In this document: in pieces, positions 15,436 through 23,906 of the stretch
How positions within the stretch are numbered: position 1 is the first letter of the stretch
Layout of the letters: each line of letters opens with the position of its first letter
From: an uncultured Lachnospiraceae bacterium
GTDB lineage: Bacteria > Bacillota > Clostridia > Lachnospirales > Lachnospiraceae
Assembly (NCBI GenBank): GCA_910584205.1
Contig: CAJUAA010000038.1
Coordinates: 1 to 41,422, forward strand
Length of the DNA stretch: 41,422 nt
Direction: 5' to 3'
Notes under the pieces: model-generated
Database searches by the model: none
What the model was told of the DNA's origin: nothing
The model's input: the letters and a program-made list of their open reading frames with translations, nothing else
Program-made: the position numbers and the translations under genes

Positions 15436-15910
15436 GGCTGCGGCTGTAGCCTTGATCCTGCCTGTCCCCTGGCTTGTGTCCAGGGTGCAGGAGGCGGCCA
15501 GCCAGCCGGGGCGGATCCTGGCCCTGATGCAGACTGTTCTGTTTGCGGTGCTGTTACTGGCAGCGGCCTGGATCGACCACCGGGAGCATATCATCCCGGA
15601 TATCCTGAACCTGGGGATCGCATTGTCGGCGCTTCTGTGTTTCCGGCCGGCGAATCTCTGGGGACTCCTGGCTGCGGTTCCATTTCTGGCTGCGGCCATG
15701 GGCGGAAGGATGGGCGGCGGGGATGTGAAGATGGTGGCAGCCTGCGGCCTGGTCCTGGGGCTTGGGGATACCATGTTCGGATGCATCATCGGGCTGTTCC
15801 TGATGCTGTGCTTCTGCCTGGTCCTTCCAGGCGGACTGCGCAGGAAGGAGGCCCGTCCCATGGCTCCATTTCTGTCTGCCGGTTTTCTGGCGGCCTGTTT
15901 TCTCCCATAA
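15425..15910 (+). CDS. A24 prepilin peptidase (TadV/CpaA-like)
   Basis: A 161-residue integral membrane aspartic protease. Hydrophobic helices run almost throughout. Both catalytic aspartates are visible: Asp51 in WIDHREHIIPDILN and Asp100 in GGGDVKM (the GxGD motif). The length matches the short TadV/CpaA type without the methylase domain. It cleaves the leader of pilins at the inner membrane. Start ATG 15425 lies inside the end of the DUF6133 gene; the upstream GTG at 15404 is less likely. Likely substrates are the DUF6133, DUF4320 and TadE-like proteins here. Confidence 0.85.
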   Translation: MPVKAAAVALILPVPWLVSRVQEAASQPGRILALMQTVLFAVLLLAAAWIDHREHIIPDILNLGIALSALLCFRPANLWGLLAAVPFLAAAMGGRMGGGDVKMVAACGLVLGLGDTMFGCIIGLFLMLCFCLVLPGGLRRKEARPMAPFLSAGFLAACFLP

Positions 15911-15918
15911 AGGAAGGA

Positions 15919-16032
15919 GTGTGTTTCTTCCGGGAAAATATCAACGATCTGTGGCAAAGGGATGGAGTATTTTTGATACTGTTTTTGGCTGTCTACAGCG
16001 GCAGCCTGTTTTTTCGGGAAGGAGGAGTCTGA
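15919..16032 (+). CDS. Possible small membrane protein (37 aa)
   Basis: The frame starts at GTG 15919, ends at TGA 16030-16032 and encodes a charged 15-residue head and a hydrophobic helix (VFLILFLAVYSGSLFF). AAGGAAGG precedes it with too short a spacing, so the start is doubtful. It fills the gap before the next small gene. It may instead be untranslated. Confidence 0.35.
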   Translation: MCFFRENINDLWQRDGVFLILFLAVYSGSLFFREGGV

Positions 16033-16033
16033 T

Positions 16034-16135
16034 ATGAAGAAGATGCTGCTTGTTGCAGGCGCTCTTGCTTCGGTGTCCGCCGCAGTTTTCTGTGTGCTGC
16101 GCCGCCGTAAGAAGCATTACGGATCGCCCTGCTAA
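16034..16135 (+). CDS. Small membrane protein (33 aa)
   Basis: The ATG at 16034 follows GGAAGGAGGAG. The product has a hydrophobic stretch (LLVAGALASVSAAVFCVL), then a positively charged RRRKKH tail, so the N-terminus should be outside and the tail in the cytoplasm or it is a cleavable signal. It lies inside the Tad locus between the prepilin peptidase and cpaB. No known family. Confidence 0.5.
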   Translation: MKKMLLVAGALASVSAAVFCVLRRRKKHYGSPC

Positions 16136-16160
16136 AAAGAAACTGTAAGAATGGAGAGAG

Positions 16161-16193
16161 TGCGGCAGGCCGGAAAAGATATGGTCTGCCGCA
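16161..16193. repeat. Inverted repeat upstream of cpaB
   Basis: TGCGGCAG (16161-16168) and CTGCCGCA (16186-16193) are perfect 8-bp arms with a 17-base loop. There is no T-run after it, so it may be an mRNA-processing or attenuation hairpin. Confidence 0.55.
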
Positions 16194-16278
16194 TGTTCTA
16201 TCGGAGGAAAAGGGTGAAAGAAAAATATTTTACCCATACCTGTTTGTGCTGTGGAACGCGCACAGAATGGAGGAAACT

Positions 16279-17172
16279 ATGAGCTTTTTTAAGAATCGGA
16301 CGGTGATCGGGGTGATCTGCATCATCCTTTCCCTGGTCATCTGTTTTGCGGTGACGCCGCTGTTCAACAAATCCATGAGTCAGAAGACGGAGATCGTCCG
16401 GGTGGTGAAGGACATCCATATCGGGGACGAGATCACAAAGGACATGGTGCGGGCCGTGGAGGTGGGCGGCTACAACCTTCCGGATGGTGTGGTAAAGGAT
16501 ACGGCAACAGTCATCGGCAGGTTTGCTTCTGCAGATATGGTCCCCGGAGATTACATCATCAGTTCCAAGATCGCGGATGCTCCTGCGGCGGAAAACGCCT
16601 ATCTCTACAACTTGAACGGGGAGAAACAGGCCATCTCGGTCACAGTCAAGGCCTTTGCCAACGGCCTGTCCGGAAAGCTGATGAGCGGTGACATTGTCTC
16701 AGTCATTGCGCCGGATTACAGAAAGCAGGGGGTCACGGTCATCCCGGCAGAGCTGCAGTATGTGGAGGTCATCGCTGTTACGGCCAACAGCGGCTACGAT
16801 GCCAATACCGGGGAGCAGACGGAGGATGAGGATCGGGAGCTTCCGGGAACGGTCACTCTTCTGGTATCCCCGGAACAGAGTAAAGTGCTGGCGGAGCTGG
16901 AGGCGGACGGGAAGCTGCACCTTTCCCTGGTGTACCGGGGAACAAAGGAGAATGCGGGGAAATTCATAAAGGCCCAGGATGAACTGCTGGCGGAACTGTA
17001 TGCCCCGGAGGAAGAGGACAGCGAAGGAGAGGAAACGGAAGAGGGGGAAGCGGAAGGCGCAGGAGATGCGGCGGATCCCAAAGAGACGCAGGAGTCCTCA
17101 GAACAGAAAGAAGGAAGCAGCGAAAAGACAGAGGAGACAGCGAACACGGAAGGAGACGGGGAGGAGCAGTAG
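16279..17172 (+). CDS. cpaB: CpaB/RcpC-like Flp pilus assembly protein
   Basis: A 297-residue protein with ATG 16279 after ATGGAGGAAA. An N-terminal transmembrane helix (about residues 7-27) is followed by an SAF-type domain starting KTEIVRVVKDIHIGDEITKDMVRAVEV, then RFASADMVPGDYIISSKI and a second repeat ISVTVKAFANGLSGKLMSGDIVSVI. This fits CpaB, the periplasmic/cell-wall-side part of Tad systems. The last 70 residues are a low-complexity Glu/Ser tail. The stop is adjacent to the TadZ-like ATG. Confidence 0.85.
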   Translation: MSFFKNRTVIGVICIILSLVICFAVTPLFNKSMSQKTEIVRVVKDIHIGDEITKDMVRAVEVGGYNLPDGVVKDTATVIGRFASADMVPGDYIISSKIADAPAAENAYLYNLNGEKQAISVTVKAFANGLSGKLMSGDIVSVIAPDYRKQGVTVIPAELQYVEVIAVTANSGYDANTGEQTEDEDRELPGTVTLLVSPEQSKVLAELEADGKLHLSLVYRGTKENAGKFIKAQDELLAELYAPEEEDSEGEETEEGEAEGAGDAADPKETQESSEQKEGSSEKTEETANTEGDGEEQ

Positions 17173-17994
17173 ATGAACTTTAAAAAGAACGGGATCTTTG
17201 GCCGCAGGGAGGATGGCGGGCAGAGGGAAGCGGAGTATGACGGATACAGCGCTCCCAGCCAGGTGCTGGCAGTCTGGGGAAGCCCCGGCAGCGGCAAGAC
17301 CACCGTGGCGGTGAAGCTGGCCAAATATCTGGCAGGGAAGAAGAAAAACGTGATCCTCCTGCTGTGCGATATGACCGCCCCCATGCTGCCCTGCATCTGC
17401 CCGCCCGGAGAACTGGAATGCGAGCATTCCCTGGGCAGCGTCCTGGCGGCGGTACGGGTGTCGGAATCCTTGGTGAAGCACAACCTGGTAACCCATAAGA
17501 AGTATGGCTGCCTCACCTTCCTTGGGATGTTAAAGGGAGAGAACGAGTACACCTATCCGCCCTTTACCGCCAGCCAGGCATCGGAGCTGATCCAGTGCCT
17601 GAAAGGGATCGCCCCTTATATCATCATCGACTGCGGCAGCTATATCGCCAACGACATCCTCTCGGCGGTGGCCCTGATGGAATCGGATGCGGTGCTGCGG
17701 CTGGTGAACTGTGATCTGAAGAGCATCAGCTATCTGTCCAGCCAGCTGCCCCTCCTGCGGGACAACAAATGGGATGCGGACAAGCAGTATAAGGTGGCCA
17801 GCAATGTAAGGACGGATGAAGCCAGCGACCACGCGGAGCAGGTGCTTGGAAATGTGGCTTTCCGCCTGCCCCATTCCCCGGAACTTGCCAGACAGACCCT
17901 TTCCGGGAACCTTCTGGCGGACCTGTCCCTGCGGGACAGCCGTGGTTTCCGTAAAGAGCTGGAAGCGGTCAGCAGGGAGGTGTTCGGATGTTAG
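17173..17994 (+). CDS. TadZ/CpaE-like P-loop ATPase
   Basis: A 273-residue MinD/ParA-type protein. The Walker A motif GSPGSGKTT is at about residues 36-44; a switch-like IIIDCGSYI lies near 153. It would localise the Tad machine at the membrane. The atypical receiver domain found at the N-terminus of some CpaE proteins is missing; the first 30 residues are polar. It starts directly after the cpaB stop and its end overlaps the cpaF start by seven bases. Confidence 0.8.
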   Translation: MNFKKNGIFGRREDGGQREAEYDGYSAPSQVLAVWGSPGSGKTTVAVKLAKYLAGKKKNVILLLCDMTAPMLPCICPPGELECEHSLGSVLAAVRVSESLVKHNLVTHKKYGCLTFLGMLKGENEYTYPPFTASQASELIQCLKGIAPYIIIDCGSYIANDILSAVALMESDAVLRLVNCDLKSISYLSSQLPLLRDNKWDADKQYKVASNVRTDEASDHAEQVLGNVAFRLPHSPELARQTLSGNLLADLSLRDSRGFRKELEAVSREVFGC

Positions 17995-19736
17995 GAGAAA
18001 AGAGATCGCAGGAGCTGTTTGGATCCGGGATGCGGCAGGCGGCTATTGGGAACGGACAGAAGACAGGCATGACAGAGGAAAGGGACAGCGGGAGCGTAAG
18101 GAGTGCGGAGGGATTCGGCAGCAACATCAATAAGGAAAGAAAAGCGAGCGGGATCATGCCCGGAGGAAGCCGGGGAGAAGATATGGATATGTCCGGGATA
18201 AGGAGCTCTGGGAAATCGGCAGAGGAAGAAGATTCCGCTGCCCATGACATTCCTTCCCGATCCAGAATCCCCACAGCGACTGTGGGCGTGACCAATGCCC
18301 AGGCCCATGGAGCGCCCCTGGAGCCTCCGGCTGTCTGGGATGTGGAAGAGGAGGACGAGGCGGTCCGGTTCCAACAGGGAGGGACGGCGCTCCGGACCCA
18401 TGACCTGTTCTTCTCCCCACAGGATGACACCAGGGAGTTCTCTTCCGTCCTGCAGGAGGTGCAGGAGTATATCTCCAGCAAGTATTCCACGCTGATCATG
18501 GAAGAGGGCGGGGAGGATGCCAGGGAGCAGATCAAACGGTACATCACCAAATATGTGCAGGATTACCGGATCGCCGTGAAAGGCATGAGCGGCCAGGAGC
18601 TGGTGGACACCATCTATACGGAGATGGCGGAGTTCTCCTTCCTGACCAAGTATGTGTTCGGATCCGGCATCGAGGAGATCGACATCAACAGCTGGAAGGA
18701 TATCGAGATCCAGTATGCAGGAGGGGAGACGAAGAAACTGGAGGAACGGTTTGAAAGCCCCCAGCACGCCATCAACGTGGTGCGCCGGATGCTGCATACT
18801 TCCGGCATGGTGCTGGACAACGCCAGTCCTGCAGTGTTGGGGCATTTAAGTAAAAATATCCGTATCGCGGCCATGAAGACGCCCCTGGTGGACGAGGACA
18901 TCGGGGTGGCGGCCTCCATCCGTATCGTCAATCCCCAGTCCATGCAGGCTTCCGATTTCGTCAAGGGCGGCACGGCGACAGCGGAGATGCTGGACTTTCT
19001 GACGGAGTGTGTCCGCTACGGAATCTCTGTCTGTGTGGCCGGGGCCACCAGCTCCGGGAAGACCACGCTGATGGGCTGGCTTCTGACCACCATCCCGGAT
19101 AAGAAGCGGATCTACACCATAGAATCTGGCTCCAGAGAGCTGGCTCTGGTGCGGGAGAAGGAGGGGAAGGTGAGCAATTCCGTCATCCATACCCTGACCC
19201 GCGACAGCGAGAATGACCGCCAGAGGGTGGACCAGATCGCCCTTTTGGACATGGCCCTCCGATTTAACCCGGATGTGATCGTGGTGGGGGAGATGCGGGG
19301 ACCGGAGGCCAATGCGGCACAGGAGGCGGCCAGGACCGGCGTGGCGGTGATCACCACCATCCATTCCAACAGCTGCGAGGCCACCTACCGGAGGATGGTA
19401 TCCTTATGCAAACGTGCGGTGGACATGAGCGATGAGACCCTGATGGCCTATGTGACGGAGGCATACCCCATCGTGGCCTTCTGCAAGCAGCTGGAGAACC
19501 GGCAGCGCCGCCTGATGGAGATCATGGAATGTGAGATCCGTCCTGACGGGAGCCGCCACTATCGTCCTCTGTTCCAGTATGAGATCACGGAGAACCGGAT
19601 GGAGGAGGGGAAGTTTATCATTGAAGGCAGCCACAGAAGGGTCGACTCTGTTTCCGATGGACTGGCCCGGAGGCTGACCGAGAACGGGATGCCCGGCAGT
19701 GTGCTGGAGCGTCTGAGAGGAGGTGTGGAGCAATGA
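17988..19736 (+). CDS. cpaF: CpaF/TadA secretion ATPase
   Basis: A 582-residue hexameric secretion ATPase. ATG 17988 is inside the previous gene. Walker A GATSSGKTT is near residues 350-358 and Walker B DVIVVGEMRG near 425-434, with conserved VAGATSSGKTT and TIHSNS segments. It powers Tad pilus assembly or secretion from the cytoplasmic face. The first 140 residues are unusual: Ser/Gly/Glu-rich and without a clear fold, which is longer than usual. It is followed by the TadB-like gene with an ATGA overlap. Confidence 0.9.
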   Translation: MLGEKRSQELFGSGMRQAAIGNGQKTGMTEERDSGSVRSAEGFGSNINKERKASGIMPGGSRGEDMDMSGIRSSGKSAEEEDSAAHDIPSRSRIPTATVGVTNAQAHGAPLEPPAVWDVEEEDEAVRFQQGGTALRTHDLFFSPQDDTREFSSVLQEVQEYISSKYSTLIMEEGGEDAREQIKRYITKYVQDYRIAVKGMSGQELVDTIYTEMAEFSFLTKYVFGSGIEEIDINSWKDIEIQYAGGETKKLEERFESPQHAINVVRRMLHTSGMVLDNASPAVLGHLSKNIRIAAMKTPLVDEDIGVAASIRIVNPQSMQASDFVKGGTATAEMLDFLTECVRYGISVCVAGATSSGKTTLMGWLLTTIPDKKRIYTIESGSRELALVREKEGKVSNSVIHTLTRDSENDRQRVDQIALLDMALRFNPDVIVVGEMRGPEANAAQEAARTGVAVITTIHSNSCEATYRRMVSLCKRAVDMSDETLMAYVTEAYPIVAFCKQLENRQRRLMEIMECEIRPDGSRHYRPLFQYEITENRMEEGKFIIEGSHRRVDSVSDGLARRLTENGMPGSVLERLRGGVEQ

Positions 19737-20662
19737 CCATGATCCAGTTGCTGGCCTGCGCCGGCATGATCACCGGCTTTTTCTTTCTGCTGCGTTTAAG
19801 GCCGGTGGAGTTTACGGATGACCTGTTTTCCTTTCTCCTGCGGAAGCCGAAGACGCTGAAGGAGGAGATCAATGAGGCAACCAGAAGAAAGAAGCCGGGG
19901 ATCCTGAAAAAAGAGATCACGGAGGCCCAGGACATCCTTGTGATGACCGGGAGAGGGAGTAGATTCTCCCTTGTCTGTGCTGTGAGCCTTGCCCTGTTTG
20001 CGGCAGGCGGCTCCTTTGCCATTATGATCGGGAACTTTTTCCTGGCACCGGTGATGGCCTGCGGTTTTCTGTTCGTGCCGTTCTGGTATGTGCGCCTGAC
20101 CGCAAACTATTATAAAAAGAATGTATCAGCGGAACTGGAGACAGCTCTTTCCATCATCACCACGGCATATCTACGGAATGAAGACATCCTGACGGCGGTG
20201 GAGGAAAATCTGCATTATTTAAACCCGCCCGTTCAAAACGTGTTTCGGGATTTTGTCACACAGGTGAAGATGGTGAACCCGGACGTGGAGGCGGCGTTGA
20301 AGGTGCTGCGGGGACGGATCGAGAATGACGTGTTCGAGGAGTGGTGCGATGCCTTGAGCGACTGCCAGCTGGATAGGAGCTTAAAGACCACGCTGACTCC
20401 TATCGTGAACAAAATGTCCGACATGCGGATCGTGAACGCGGAGCTGGAATTCCTGGTGACGGAACCCAGAAAGGAGTTCATCACCATGGTCTTTCTGGTC
20501 ATCGGGAACATCCCGCTGATGTATTTCTTAAACCGCAGCTGGTATGAGACCCTGATGTTCACGCCGGTGGGGCAGATCATGCTGGCGGTGACGGCGGCCC
20601 TGATCTTTATATCCACAGCATTGGTCATCAAGCTGACCAAACCGCTGGAGTACAGGAGGTGA
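19733..20662 (+). CDS. TadB-like inner membrane protein
   Basis: A 309-residue membrane protein whose ATG overlaps the cpaF stop (ATGA). It has hydrophobic helices near residues 3-17, 80-115 and 255-300, and between them a cytoplasmic helical region (NVSAELETALSIITTAYLRNEDILTAVEENL) of the type II secretion F/Tad platform fold. It would form the inner-membrane platform with the next gene. It has an extended polar segment around residues 30-70. Confidence 0.8.
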   Translation: MTMIQLLACAGMITGFFFLLRLRPVEFTDDLFSFLLRKPKTLKEEINEATRRKKPGILKKEITEAQDILVMTGRGSRFSLVCAVSLALFAAGGSFAIMIGNFFLAPVMACGFLFVPFWYVRLTANYYKKNVSAELETALSIITTAYLRNEDILTAVEENLHYLNPPVQNVFRDFVTQVKMVNPDVEAALKVLRGRIENDVFEEWCDALSDCQLDRSLKTTLTPIVNKMSDMRIVNAELEFLVTEPRKEFITMVFLVIGNIPLMYFLNRSWYETLMFTPVGQIMLAVTAALIFISTALVIKLTKPLEYRR

Positions 20663-20668
20663 TACGGG

Positions 20669-21556
20669 ATGACAACGATGTTGATGATGGGACTGCTGGC
20701 GGCCTTTGGCGTGTTTCTGGCGGGAGGGCTGTTCTTTGTGACGGCGGATCTGCTGCGCCTTCCCTACCTTGGGACCTCAAAGGCCATGGTCAATACGGGC
20801 AGGGAGAAGAAAACAGCGGCGAAGACACTGGAAACATATCTGTTGACGGTCGCAGCAAGGTTCGCTCCGTATGTCCGGATGGATGCCTATAAAAGGAGCC
20901 GACTAAAAAATATCCTGAAGGCCAGCGGACTGAATCTGGAGCCGGAGGTCTACCAGGCGTATGCGCTTGTGAAGGCAGGGGCGGTGATGTTTGGGATCCT
21001 CCCGGCGCTGTTCATATTTCCCCTGCTGTCTGTGATCGTAGTGTTCCTTTCCGTGATGGTCTATTTTAAGGAGATCAACCGGGCGGATGAGCTGCTTGCA
21101 AAGAAGCGGGGTGTCATCGAGACGGAGCTGCCCCGGTTTGTATCCACCATCGAGCAGGAACTGAAGAACAGCCGGGACGTGCTCTCCATCGTGGAGAACT
21201 ATAAGAAGAATGCGGGAGAGCAGTTTTCTGGGGAACTGGACGTACTGGTGGCAGACATGCGCTCCAGCAGCTACGAGGCGGCTTTGACCCGTTTCGAGGC
21301 CAGACTCAATTCCCCCATGCTCTCCGATGTGGTCCGGGGACTGATCGGAGTGCTGCGGGGGGATGACGGGGCCATGTATTTCCAGATGCTCTCCCATGAT
21401 TTCAAGCAGCTGGAGTTACAGCGGTTAAAGAAGGAGGCCCAGAAGATCCCGCCCAAGATCCGGGTGTTCAGCTTCGTGATGCTGATGTGTTTCCTGTTCA
21501 TGTACCTGGTGATCATTGTGATCGAGATCATCAAATCCATGGGAAGTATGTTCTAA
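20669..21556 (+). CDS. TadC-like inner membrane protein
   Basis: A 295-residue membrane protein, ATG 20669 after AGGAGGTG. Helices lie near residues 4-24, 104-132 and 270-295. The cytoplasmic core contains RGVIETELPRFVSTIEQELKNSRDVLSIVENYKK, typical of the GspF/TadC family. It pairs with the TadB-like protein as the platform for CpaF. It is in the usual Tad order and six bases after TadB. Confidence 0.8.
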   Translation: MTTMLMMGLLAAFGVFLAGGLFFVTADLLRLPYLGTSKAMVNTGREKKTAAKTLETYLLTVAARFAPYVRMDAYKRSRLKNILKASGLNLEPEVYQAYALVKAGAVMFGILPALFIFPLLSVIVVFLSVMVYFKEINRADELLAKKRGVIETELPRFVSTIEQELKNSRDVLSIVENYKKNAGEQFSGELDVLVADMRSSSYEAALTRFEARLNSPMLSDVVRGLIGVLRGDDGAMYFQMLSHDFKQLELQRLKKEAQKIPPKIRVFSFVMLMCFLFMYLVIIVIEIIKSMGSMF

Positions 21557-21646
21557 AGGAAGGGAAGGATGCCGCCAAAGCTGCAGGAAGTCGGCCAGAA
21601 GGAGGAAGAGACAGGGATTGAGGATGGAATAAAGAAAGGAGGGCCA

Positions 21647-22003
21647 ATGACAGAAGAACAGAAAGAAAAGAGATTGAAGGAGCGCCTGAGAGCCAACTAT
21701 GAGGCGTATATCCGGACGCTCCAGGCAGAGCTGCCTCCGGATCTCATTGACCAGGCGGCGGAGATCGCGGCGGCGAAGCTGGTGTATCAGGAGCTGCAGG
21801 AAAACGGCTGCCCCAGGGAGTTTGTGGATTACCTGCTCCGGTTTGAGAACCCGCTGGAGATGGTGAGGGACATGTACCTGCGGGAGCAGGATCTCCCCCA
21901 TGGGGAAGAATTCTACCATCTGCTCTGGGACCTGGCAGACCAGGGGACCAGAACCGAGGGGCAGGAATATCAGGACAGGGAGCAGGAGGTGGCCATGTGT
22001 TAA
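21647..22003 (+). CDS. DUF3848-like protein
   Basis: A 118-residue soluble helical protein. ATG 21647 follows AAAGGAGGG; earlier in-frame starts (21569) are not supported by ribosome sites. The pattern ANYEAYIRTLQ, LIDQAAEIAAAKLVYQEL, VDYLLRFENPLEMVRD recalls DUF3848, a family common in Firmicutes elements. No enzymatic motif. It overlaps the DUF4320 gene by seven bases and lies between tadC and the pseudopilin genes, so it may be an assembly or chaperone-type accessory. Confidence 0.65.
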   Translation: MTEEQKEKRLKERLRANYEAYIRTLQAELPPDLIDQAAEIAAAKLVYQELQENGCPREFVDYLLRFENPLEMVRDMYLREQDLPHGEEFYHLLWDLADQGTRTEGQEYQDREQEVAMC

Positions 22004-22395
22004 AAAGGGTATGGAAAGAGCAACGGGGAGAGGGGTATATCGATATCGCCGTGCTGGTGCTGTGTGTCTTTCTGGTGCTGGCCCTGTCGGTAAAGCTCCT
22101 GCCGGTGTTCATCGCCAAGCAGCAACTGGATACCTACGCCACGGAACTGTGCCGGGAGGCGGAGATCTCCGGGCGGGTGGGGAGCGAGACCAGCAGGCGG
22201 GCGGCGGTGCTGACGGAGAAGACCGGGCTGGTTCCTGAGATCCGGTGGTCCAGGAGCGGGCGGATCCAGCTGAACGAGGAGGTCAGCGTCCAGCTGACAT
22301 ACCGGTATGACCTGGGGCTGTTCGGCAGCTTTGGCTCCTTTCCGGTGACGCTCAGGGCGGAAGCCTCCGGGAAATCGGAGGTGTACTGGAAATGA
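21997..22395 (+). CDS. DUF4320 pseudopilin-like protein
   Basis: A 132-residue protein with GTG 21997 seven bases after AGGAGG, overlapping the previous stop. The N-terminus is a short basic leader, then G11-EGYID and a hydrophobic helix (about 17-38). As in DUF6133, cleavage after Gly would leave Asp at +5, so it looks like a TadE-type pseudopilin. The rest is a beta-rich globular domain ending LRAEASGKSEVYWK, a signature I associate with DUF4320. Stop overlaps the next ATG by four bases. Confidence 0.8.
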   Translation: MLKRVWKEQRGEGYIDIAVLVLCVFLVLALSVKLLPVFIAKQQLDTYATELCREAEISGRVGSETSRRAAVLTEKTGLVPEIRWSRSGRIQLNEEVSVQLTYRYDLGLFGSFGSFPVTLRAEASGKSEVYWK

Positions 22396-22937
22396 GGAAG
22401 CTGAAAACGTGTTTCAAAGACGAGCGGGGAGTATCCTTCCCTCTGGTGATCGCCGTGACCCTGGCCCTGCTCCTGATCCTGTGCGGGGTCATGGAGTATC
22501 TGCGCCTGAACCTGATGGCTGCCGGTGTGAAGGAGGCGGTGCAGGATGCCATCGTGGTGGTGGTCAACGACAATTACGCCAATGTATACCATGGCGTGAG
22601 GGAGGGATATTCCGGAGGATACACCAGTGACGGTTCCGGCTTTGAGGCCACCGTGGATGACGGGGACATCTACTATGAGCTGGACCGGGTGCTGGGGACC
22701 CACTCAGAGGGTGGTGCCCATGTGAAGTATGCGGAGGGTGTGCTGGAATATAAGATCACAGATCTGCAGGTGACCATCCGGAACGCGCCCCTGGCTCCAT
22801 CGGATCCCCGGAACGCCCAGCGCTTCGAGGCGGATGCCATGGTCACGCTGGAGGTGCCGGTGCGGTTTGCCGGGAAGGTGTTCCCATCTCTTCGGATGCG
22901 TCTGAAGGTACAGGCGGGATATATTGAAGTATTCTGA
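22392..22937 (+). CDS. TadE/TadG-like pseudopilin
   Basis: A 181-residue protein. The leader (KDERG) ends at Gly13, followed by VSFPLVIAVTLALLLILCGVMEY, a typical TadE-like hydrophobic helix with Glu near the end. The remainder is extracellular, with a Gly/Tyr-rich loop (REGYSGGYTSDGSG) and a beta-rich domain (VEYKITDLQVTIRN-like). It probably forms a minor pilin or tip protein together with DUF4320. Confidence 0.75.
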   Translation: MRKLKTCFKDERGVSFPLVIAVTLALLLILCGVMEYLRLNLMAAGVKEAVQDAIVVVVNDNYANVYHGVREGYSGGYTSDGSGFEATVDDGDIYYELDRVLGTHSEGGAHVKYAEGVLEYKITDLQVTIRNAPLAPSDPRNAQRFEADAMVTLEVPVRFAGKVFPSLRMRLKVQAGYIEVF

Positions 22938-23050
22938 AAATTCCATACGATAATGCTGGACTTTTGGAAAAACTTCGGGTATGTTGTGTCGTACAAAGAA
23001 ACGCATACCGGTACATGGCGACTTAGGATTTATGAAAAAGGAGGAGCAGC

Positions 23051-23665
23051 ATGAAAGTGAATCGGAAACAGAAAAAATGGATGTTGATCGCAGGAGGTGC
23101 CGTCATCTGCATCGTGCTGGCAGTGGCGATCGGGAGCCAGTTCAGAAAACAGCCTGGGGCGGAGGATGTGATCCTGCCGGAGGAGACAGAGCAGCCTCCG
23201 GTGATCCTGGCAGACCTTCCCCACAGGGTGGATATCGAACTGGAGGGATCAGAGGGAGAGGGTGACGGTCATGAGGCAGAAGAGCCGGAAGTGATCGTAA
23301 GGACAGAAGCAGGAAATACAGAAATAGTGCAGGAGTCCCTTCCGCCCCAGACAGACAGAGAAGAGCAGAAGCTCCAGGAGGAGGTGACTAAGCCGGAGAC
23401 AGTCCCGGAGGAGATCCTCCACGACCCTACAAAGAAACCGAATGGGGAGATGGTGGAAGGAGAACCGGTAGCCGAGGAGCATGAGGAAGGCACCAGGCCG
23501 GAGGAGCCGGTGGTGGCGGAAGGGACTCCGCAGGCCGGGGATACCTCCGGAGGCAAGATTTACATTCCGGGCTTCGGATGGGTGGACAACCAGGGCGGAG
23601 GCGCTTCGGGGACCACAGCCGGTGACATGTACGAGAACGGGAACAAGATCGGGGCCATGGACTGA
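23051..23665 (+). CDS. DUF6550 membrane-anchored protein
   Basis: A 204-residue protein, ATG 23051 after AAAAAGGAGGAG. An N-terminal basic segment and transmembrane helix (about 9-28) are followed by a long, low-complexity Glu/Pro/Thr-rich stalk (about 30-165), and a small conserved C-terminus with IYIPGFGWVDNQGGG and MYENGNKIG, which I recall as DUF6550. It should sit on the outer face of the membrane with the stalk spanning the wall. It ends IGAMD. A terminator-like hairpin follows. Confidence 0.75.
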   Translation: MKVNRKQKKWMLIAGGAVICIVLAVAIGSQFRKQPGAEDVILPEETEQPPVILADLPHRVDIELEGSEGEGDGHEAEEPEVIVRTEAGNTEIVQESLPPQTDREEQKLQEEVTKPETVPEEILHDPTKKPNGEMVEGEPVAEEHEEGTRPEEPVVAEGTPQAGDTSGGKIYIPGFGWVDNQGGGASGTTAGDMYENGNKIGAMD

Positions 23666-23706
23666 GAAACAGCAGGACAGAAAGAAAAATATCGGACAGG
23701 AAAAAG

Positions 23707-23733
23707 GCATCGTCATAAGTGGCGGTGCTTTTT
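23707..23733 (+). terminator. Probable terminator after the Tad locus
   Basis: GCATCG (23707-23712) pairs with CGGTGC (23723-23728) with one G-U pair, followed by five T. It is 42 bases after the DUF6550 stop and separates the Tad operon from the secreted-protein gene. Confidence 0.55.
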
Positions 23734-23906
23734 CCATGAACACGGAGCAGAAGGATGCTGCAGATGTGTCTGCCACGGTGCGGCGGGCAGGGGAGCAGCG
23801 CGTTTCGATGACCGGTTCACGGAGAGTAGTGTTCCATGACAGAAATATATTAAAAATTTGTCCGGAGATGCAGTAAGGATACGGTTTACGGACAGAAAGG
23901 AGTCGA

